A stretch of 9,084 nt of DNA from Actinomycetota bacterium (GTDB lineage Bacteria; Actinomycetota; Thermoleophilia; Gaiellales; Gaiellaceae). Where the stretch lies: assembly GCA_005885565.1 (NCBI GenBank), contig VAXK01000297.1, positions 1-9,084 of the forward strand. The letters are read 5' to 3'. Position numbers and translations under genes: made by a program. Positions 5,074-9,084 of the stretch are shown here, piece after piece. The notes beneath the pieces were generated by a model, which was not told the DNA's origin, searched no databases, and saw nothing but the letters and a program-made list of their open reading frames with translations. Position 1 is the stretch's first letter; every line of letters begins with the position of its first letter.

Positions 5074-5897
5074 GACTTCCGCCGGACTTCCCCGGCGCGG
5101 TCGACGCGTTCGCGTGCGACCTCGACCGCACCCTCGTCGGCGAGGACGGTCTCCTCCACCCGCGCACCCGCCGCGCGATCGCCGCGGCCCGCGCCGCCGG
5201 GATCCACGTCGTCCTCGTCACGGGCAGGATGTTCAGGTCGATCCGCCCGTATGCGCTCGAGGCGGGCCTCGACGACCCGGTCGTCTGCTACCAGGGCGCG
5301 GTCGTCGCCGAGCCGGAGAGCGGCCGCTGGCTCCGGCACGTGCCGATCCCGCTCGAGCTGGCGCGGGAGACGATCAGGGCGGTGCACGATGAGGGGTTCG
5401 GCCTGAACTGCTACGTCGACGACGAGCTCTACGTGGCCGAGGTGACCGATGCGGCGCGGCGCTACGCGGAGTTCCAGCACCTCGACCTGCACTCCGTCGG
5501 CAACCTGCTCGCCTGGCTCGACCGGCCGCCGACGAAGCTCGTCGTCATCGACGAGCCGGAGGTGCTCGATGGCCTCGAGGAGCGGCTGAAGGCGCGCTTC
5601 GACGGCCGCCTCTACATCTCGAAGTCGCTGCCGTACTTCCTCGAGCTCGCGAGTCCCGATGTGACGAAGGCCTCGGGGCTCGACTTCCTGGCGCCGCGGG
5701 TCGGGTTCTCGCGCGCGCGGACGGTGGCCTTCGGGGACGGCGAGAACGACGTCGAGCTGCTCGAGTGGGCCGGCTATGCCGTCGCGGTCGCGAACGCGCA
5801 CGAGCGCGTGCTCGCGGCGGCGGACCTCGTCTGCCCGAGCGTGGACGAGGAAGGCGTGGCCCAGGTCGTCGAAGCCTTCCTAGACTCCCGGCGATGA
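5070..5897 (+). CDS. Cof-type HAD-IIB phosphatase, apparent CTG start
   Basis: This is a 275-residue haloacid-dehalogenase-superfamily hydrolase, probably a phosphatase acting on a small phosphorylated metabolite; the substrate is unknown. All four HAD motifs are present: motif I ACDLDRTLVG (D17, D19, T21), motif II VVLVTGR (T51), motif III Lys in DVTKASG (K200), and motif IV FGDGEND (D223, D227). The cap between motifs II and III fits type C2B. The start is unusual. The first ATG in the frame (5229) would delete motif I, and no ATG, GTG or TTG lies between the upstream gene's end and motif I. CTG at 5070 gives MRLPPDFPG and overlaps the cytochrome TGA as CTGA, so translational coupling would explain use of a weak start. 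The TGA overlaps the serS ATG as ATGA. Confidence 0.88.
   Translation: MRLPPDFPGAVDAFACDLDRTLVGEDGLLHPRTRRAIAAARAAGIHVVLVTGRMFRSIRPYALEAGLDDPVVCYQGAVVAEPESGRWLRHVPIPLELARETIRAVHDEGFGLNCYVDDELYVAEVTDAARRYAEFQHLDLHSVGNLLAWLDRPPTKLVVIDEPEVLDGLEERLKARFDGRLYISKSLPYFLELASPDVTKASGLDFLAPRVGFSRARTVAFGDGENDVELLEWAGYAVAVANAHERVLAAADLVCPSVDEEGVAQVVEAFLDSRR
5881..5886 (+). promoter_or_regulatory. Candidate -10 element of serS (TAGACT) inside the HAD gene
   Basis: TAGACT ends exactly 7 nt before the serS ATG, the expected spacing for leaderless transcription. It is built partly from a CTA leucine codon at 5880-5882, a codon that is rare among the GC-rich codons of neighbouring genes, near the HAD C-terminus (LDSRR). 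The same hexamer precedes the cytochrome gene. Confidence 0.45.
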
Positions 5898-7072
5898 TCG
5901 ACATCCGAGCGTTCCGGCACGAGCCGCGTCCGTTCCTCGACGGGGCCAAGCGCAAGGGCGCGTTCCAGCAGGCGCTCGACCTCCTGAACGCCGACGAGGA
6001 ATGGCGCGCGCACGTCGCGAGCGTCGACGACCTTCGCGCCCAGCAGAAGATCGACGGCAAGCCGACGCCGGAGCAGCTCGATCGCCTCCAGGAGATCAAG
6101 CGGAAGCTCAAGTCGGCCGAGAGCGAGCTCGCCGACGCCGCCGCCCGTCGCGACGAGCTCCTCCAGCAGGTCCCGAATCCGCCGCACGAGTCGGTGCCGG
6201 ACGAGGACGACGCCATCCGGCACTGGGGCGAGCCCCCGCAGCTCGAACACCCGAAGGACCACCTCGAGCTCGGCCGATTCGACATGGAGCGCGCGGCGAA
6301 GGTGTCGGGGGCGCGATTCGGCTACATGGTCGGCGATACCGCGCTGCTCGCGCTCGCGCTCTACCGCTTCGCGCTCGACCGGCTCGTCGCGCGCGGCGTC
6401 ACGCCCGTCCTCCCGCCCGTGCTCGTGCGCGAGGAGGCGATGTACGGCACCGGGTTCTTCCCGAGCGAGAAGCACGACTACTACGAGATCCCGGCCGACG
6501 GGCTCTACCTCGTCGGCACCTCCGAGGTGCCGCTCGCCGGCCTGCACATGGGCGAGATCCTCGAGGAGCTGCCGCTCCGCTACTGCGCCTTCTCGAGCTG
6601 CTTCCGCCGCGAGGCCGGGGCCGCCGGCCGCGACACGCGCGGCATGTTCCGCGTGCACCAGTTCGAGAAGGTGGAGATGTTCGTCTGGAGTCCGCCCGAC
6701 GAGTCGTGGGACGAGTTCGAGCGGCTGCTCGCGATCGAGGAGGAGCTCGTGCAGGAGCTCGGCCTTCCCTACCGCGTCCTGAACATCGGCGCCGGCGACC
6801 TCTCCGCCTCGGCGGCGAAGCGCTACGACATCGAGGCGTGGTTTCCGAGCCAGGAGCGCTATCGCGAGATCACATCGTGCTCGAACACGACCGACTTCCA
6901 GGCACGCCGGCTCGGCACGCGCTTCCGGCGCGACGGAAAGCCGGAGACGCCGCACACGCTGAACGGCACCGCGGCAACGGGCCGCTGGGCGCTCGCGATC
7001 CTGGAGAACTTCCAGGGCGAGGTGCCCGAGGCGCTGCGCTCGTACGGAGCGCCCGCTACCGTGACCCGCTAG
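5894..7072 (+). CDS. serS: Seryl-tRNA synthetase
   Basis: This class II aminoacyl-tRNA synthetase, 392 residues, charges tRNA-Ser with serine. Residues 1-100 are the N-terminal domain with the helical tRNA-binding arm (KIDGKPTPEQLDRLQEIKRK and following), which appears about 10-15 residues shorter than in many bacterial SerRS; the whole enzyme is also shorter than the usual 420-430. Class II motifs are clear: motif 1 near GVTPVLPPVLV (168-178), the serine-site TSEVPL (209-214), motif 2 FRREAG with MFRVHQFEKVEMF (237-263), and motif 3 HTLNGTAATGRWALAILENFQ split around 354-374, with the catalytic Arg R364. The ATG at 5894 overlaps the HAD stop as ATGA; no strong ribosome site is seen. The final G of its TAG is the first base of tRNA-Ser(UGA). 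Confidence 0.97.
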   Translation: MIDIRAFRHEPRPFLDGAKRKGAFQQALDLLNADEEWRAHVASVDDLRAQQKIDGKPTPEQLDRLQEIKRKLKSAESELADAAARRDELLQQVPNPPHESVPDEDDAIRHWGEPPQLEHPKDHLELGRFDMERAAKVSGARFGYMVGDTALLALALYRFALDRLVARGVTPVLPPVLVREEAMYGTGFFPSEKHDYYEIPADGLYLVGTSEVPLAGLHMGEILEELPLRYCAFSSCFRREAGAAGRDTRGMFRVHQFEKVEMFVWSPPDESWDEFERLLAIEEELVQELGLPYRVLNIGAGDLSASAAKRYDIEAWFPSQERYREITSCSNTTDFQARRLGTRFRRDGKPETPHTLNGTAATGRWALAILENFQGEVPEALRSYGAPATVTR

Positions 7073-7160
7073 GCGGGGTGCCGGAGCGGTCGAACGGGGC
7101 GGTCTTGAAAACCGCTGACCGTCGCAAGGCGGTCCGTGGGTTCGAATCCCACCCCCGCCG
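7072..7160 (+). tRNA. tRNA-Ser(UGA)
   Basis: This 89-nt cloverleaf has the long variable arm of a class II tRNA. The 7-bp acceptor stem pairs GGCGGGG (7072-7078) with CCCCGCC (7153-7159) perfectly, and the discriminator is G (7160), as expected for tRNA-Ser. The D stem is CCG/CGG. The anticodon stem GCGGT/ACCGC (7099-7103, 7111-7115) encloses the loop CTTGAAA with anticodon TGA at 7106-7108, reading UCA and other UCN codons. The variable arm has a GACCG/CGGTC stem. The T arm GTGGG-TTCGAAT-CCCAC ends at 7152. CCA is not encoded (CTGG follows), so it is added after transcription. The first base is also the last base of the serS stop codon, so the two are almost certainly on one transcript. Confidence 0.97.
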
Positions 7161-7178
7161 CTGGTAGCTCTCCGCGTT

Positions 7179-7493
7179 CTGACGACCTACCTGCTCACCC
7201 GCAGAGACTTCTACGACGCGATCCTCGGCGGCGAAGGCGTCATAGTCGTTACCGACACCGTTCAGGGGCGAACGGCGCATCCGGTTTCCTGCACGACGCC
7301 GGAGGCATCGCACTTCGTCGAGAAGGTAATCGTCGGCGACCGCCCGAACGGTCGCTATTACTGGGCAGCGTCATTCCCAGAGGCGCGCCGAGACCTCGAC
7401 GCAGAACCCTGCCACTGCAGCGAAGCGGCCAGACGATCGAGTGTCCGCCTGGGGCGGTGGGGGCTCGTCCCATCTCGCCGCATCCACGCTTGA
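7179..7493 (+). CDS. Possible small Cys/His protein with no normal start, or gene remnant
   Basis: The stretch between the tRNA and the next gene holds a plus-strand frame open from 7119 to a TGA at 7491-7493. From a CTG at 7179 it encodes 104 residues that look protein-like rather than random: LTTYLLTRRDFYDAILGGEG, then GRTAHPVSC (H34, C38), FVEKVIVGDRPNGRYYW (46-62), FPEARRDLDAEPCHC (C78, H79, C80). The spaced H/C pair and the terminal CxC resemble a small zinc-binding module, but I cannot name a family. The last 20 residues look like random read-on. No ATG, GTG or TTG exists in frame, and no ribosome site precedes 7179. It could use CTG, be a 5'-decayed gene, or be spurious. Codons such as ATA, GTT, GTA and TAT are less GC-biased than in neighbouring genes, which fits decay or transfer. 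Confidence 0.35.
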   Translation: MTTYLLTRRDFYDAILGGEGVIVVTDTVQGRTAHPVSCTTPEASHFVEKVIVGDRPNGRYYWAASFPEARRDLDAEPCHCSEAARRSSVRLGRWGLVPSRRIHA

Positions 7494-7519
7494 CATTCGC
7501 GCCTCGCCGGTGGGATCGT
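7490..7519 (+). promoter_or_regulatory. Candidate promoter of the metallophosphoesterase gene
   Basis: A perfect -35 hexamer TTGACA (7490-7495) is followed 18 nt later by GATCGT (7514-7519), a poor but possible -10. Start near 7526 would leave a leader of about 30 nt containing the AGGAGGT ribosome site at 7539-7545. The -35 overlaps the TGA that ends the preceding open frame. Confidence 0.4.
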
Positions 7520-7554
7520 TGCCCAAAAGGCGGGTGACAGGAGGTGCGATTCGC

Positions 7555-8826
7555 ATGCGTACGCGTTCCGGCTCGTCGTCGAATCTCGTCGGGAACGAGA
7601 ATCGGCTCTTCGCCGAGGTCAAGCCGACCGCCGACGAGACACAGTTCCAGCTCGACAACACGAGCGACCGCTACTACAACTCGCCCTACTACCTGCTCCA
7701 CAAGGACGAGCTCCAGCAGGTCCCGGCGCCGCGGACGAGCCCGCCGCGGATGGAGCTCGCGGACGTGCTCGGGAGCGACCTGACCGACGCCGTCACGGCG
7801 GCGAAGAAGATCATCTTCCACAGCGTCGGCGACACCGGGGCCGCGAAGGTCAACCACTTCCAGACGGCGCAGCAGGCGATCGCGCACGAGGCTTCCGTGG
7901 CCGACGCGATGGCGCACGACGTCCGGCAGGGCGGAGCCGACGGCCCCGCGTTCTTCTTCCACCTCGGCGACGTCGTCTACAACTTCGGCGAGGGCCAGTA
8001 CTACTACGACCAGTTCTACGAGCCCTTCCGCGACTACGACCGGCCGATCTTCGCGATCCCGGGCAACCACGACGGAGCGGTCTTCGGCGACACGCCGGAC
8101 CGGCCGCAGGTCCCGACCCTGACGGCGTTCCTGCGGAACTTCTGCGCGGACACGGCCGGCCCTTCGCCCGACGCGGGCGGCCTCGTCCGCAGCACGATGA
8201 CGCAGCCCGGCGTCTACTTCACGCTCGACGCGCCGCTCGTCTCGATCGTCGGCCTCTACACCAACGTCATCGACGGAGGGCCCGGCGTGATCTCGTCCGA
8301 GGGCGGCCACTATCCGATTCCCGACGACCAGCTCACGTTCCTGACAGGTGAGCTCGAGCGCCTGAAGCCGCAGCGCGAAGCAGGCGAGCGGGCGGTGCTC
8401 GTCGCCTGCCACCACCCACCTGCCTCGGCGGACAGCAAGCACGGCGGTACCACCGGCCTCGCGAACGACATCGACCAGGCCTGCCGCAGCGCAGGGCTCT
8501 GGCCCGACGCCGTCCTCTCCGGCCATGCCCACCTGTACCAGCGCTTCACCCGCGAGGTGGACGGGCGGGAGATCCCCTATATCGTCTCCGGAAGCGGCGG
8601 CTTCGCCGCGACGCGGCCGCAGGGCGGGGCGCCGCCGGTGCCGTGGACGAAGGGGGAGTACACGCTCGTGAACGACCCCATCGTCGACTTCGGCTACCTC
8701 ACCGTCACGGTCGACGCGACGGGCGATCCGCAGACGCTCACCATCGCCTTCCAGTCGCCGACGTCGGGCGACAGCGTGACGGTGAACCTCGCGACGGGAA
8801 AGCTGGCGCCTACTAGCGGAGGCTGA
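7555..8826 (+). CDS. Purple-acid-phosphatase-like metallophosphoesterase
   Basis: This 423-residue calcineurin-like phosphoesterase presumably hydrolyses a phosphomonoester or diester with two metal ions; the substrate is unknown. Metal motifs appear in order: HSVGDTG (D93), FHLGDVVYNFGE (D139, Y142), IPGNHDG (N171, H172), LVACHHPP (H286) and LSGHAHLYQRF (H324, H326). Motif I is GDxG rather than DxH, which places it nearer the purple acid phosphatases than typical Mre11 or cyclic-nucleotide phosphodiesterases. A C-terminal strand-rich segment (VDFGYLTVTVDATG onward, 377-415) closes the fold. No signal peptide or membrane helix is seen, so a cytoplasmic location is likely even though many relatives are exported. 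The ATG at 7555 was chosen over the longer frame from 7441 because AGGAGGT lies 9 nt upstream. Its end overlaps the convergent downstream gene by 14 nt. Confidence 0.9.
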   Translation: MRTRSGSSSNLVGNENRLFAEVKPTADETQFQLDNTSDRYYNSPYYLLHKDELQQVPAPRTSPPRMELADVLGSDLTDAVTAAKKIIFHSVGDTGAAKVNHFQTAQQAIAHEASVADAMAHDVRQGGADGPAFFFHLGDVVYNFGEGQYYYDQFYEPFRDYDRPIFAIPGNHDGAVFGDTPDRPQVPTLTAFLRNFCADTAGPSPDAGGLVRSTMTQPGVYFTLDAPLVSIVGLYTNVIDGGPGVISSEGGHYPIPDDQLTFLTGELERLKPQREAGERAVLVACHHPPASADSKHGGTTGLANDIDQACRSAGLWPDAVLSGHAHLYQRFTREVDGREIPYIVSGSGGFAATRPQGGAPPVPWTKGEYTLVNDPIVDFGYLTVTVDATGDPQTLTIAFQSPTSGDSVTVNLATGKLAPTSGG

Positions 8827-9084
8827 TCTTCGCGCAGCTCGGGTCGCTCTCGTTGCCGGAGCGGTCCCACGCCCAGACGCAGAACTTGTACGGGCCGCGG
8901 GCGGCGCGGCGGGGCGCCGTCCACGCGAGCGAGCGGAGCGCCGCCGAGTCGACGGCCGCGAGGTCGCCGCTCGAGCTCAGGATCGCCTTCGTCTTGCGGT
9001 AGACGCGGACGAGGCGGCGGGCCGTGCCCGTCTCCTCGGAGACCCGGAAGCGCAGCGTCAGGCGTGCGCCGTACCGGCCGGACG
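8813..9084 (-). CDS. C-terminal fragment of a beta-sandwich-like, probably surface protein
   Basis: This minus-strand frame enters from the right edge and ends in tandem stops TAGTAG, the first at 8815-8813, giving the last 89 residues of a longer protein. The segment reads SGRYGARLTLRFRVSEETGT, then RRLVRVYRKTKAIL, WTAPRRAARGPYKFCVWAWD, RSGNESDPSCAKISLR. The alternating strands, the YKFCVWAWDRSGN motif and two cysteines spaced as a possible disulfide suggest a fibronectin-III or Ig-like domain, such as often ends secreted or cell-wall proteins. The N-terminus and any catalytic domain lie outside the window, so the overall function is unknown. It overlaps the convergent metallophosphoesterase gene by 14 nt. 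Confidence 0.7.
   Translation of the reverse strand, partial: SGRYGARLTLRFRVSEETGTARRLVRVYRKTKAILSSSGDLAAVDSAALRSLAWTAPRRAARGPYKFCVWAWDRSGNESDPSCAKISLR

Noticed and set aside
5774..6955. 393-codon minus-strand frame opposite serS
   Set aside because: Composition is an antisense shadow (Arg, Leu, Val, Glu, Asp repeats), and serS on the plus strand is certain.
7056..7313. Minus-strand frame containing GWDSNPRTALR over the tRNA
   Set aside because: This is the well-known spurious translation of the antisense of a tRNA-Ser gene.
7453..7479. Imperfect hairpin GGCGGTGGG/CCCATCTCGCC before the metallophosphoesterase
   Set aside because: The stem is interrupted with unequal bulges and has no T-tract, so it does not support a terminator or riboswitch call.
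7249..8532. 427-codon minus-strand frame opposite the metallophosphoesterase
   Set aside because: It is low-complexity and Arg/Val/Asp-rich with no recognisable motif. The plus strand carries all phosphoesterase motifs.
1..9084. CRISPR arrays, insertion sequences, toxin-antitoxin or phage defence genes
   Set aside because: No regularly spaced repeats, transposase motifs, terminal inverted repeats or recognisable defence proteins were seen on either strand.

Overview
The window is very GC-rich and densely coded, with strong G/C preference at third codon positions. The gene set points to a high-GC actinobacterium: a NucS/EndoMS mismatch endonuclease, PspA with both accessory proteins PspAA and PspAB beside HtpX, and many leaderless-looking starts. 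By resemblance of several proteins I would guess class Thermoleophilia (Gaiellales/Solirubrobacterales relatives), but that is an inference, not something the window proves.

Layout. (1) At the left edge is the 3' end of a probable winged-helix DNA-binding protein (+), whose frame overlaps the end of the convergent nucS gene. (2) A minus-strand pair follows, an MBL-fold hydrolase then nucS. (3) A membrane-stress block comes next: pspA-pspAA (+, overlapping by 4 nt), a small unassigned gene (+), then convergently htpX-pspAB (-). The small gene and pspAB share a palindromic CTAG that supplies both stop codons. (4) Divergent from htpX is a plus-strand series: a lipoprotein cytochrome c with a poly-glycine linker, a Cof-type HAD phosphatase that seems to start at CTG, seryl-tRNA synthetase, and tRNA-Ser(UGA), whose first base is the last base of the serS stop codon. 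(5) A stretch of about 390 bp after the tRNA holds an open frame with a Cys/His pattern but no normal start codon. (6) A purple-acid-phosphatase-like metallophosphoesterase (+) then converges on, and slightly overlaps, the C-terminal part of a beta-sandwich-like protein (-) that runs off the right edge.

How the genes fit together. pspA, pspAA, pspAB and htpX form a cell-envelope stress and membrane-protein quality-control module. serS and its substrate tRNA lie in one probable transcript and physically overlap. nucS is the mismatch-repair nuclease used by lineages lacking MutS/MutL and carries a C-terminal motif resembling a sliding-clamp binding peptide. The most striking regulatory signal is a recurring TAGNNT hexamer 7-9 nt upstream of four start codons (nucS, the MBL gene, the cytochrome gene, serS), the expected geometry of leaderless transcription. 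Two of the -10-like hexamers overlap head to head between pspA and the MBL gene. I found no CRISPR array, insertion sequence, phage gene cluster or obvious defence system.
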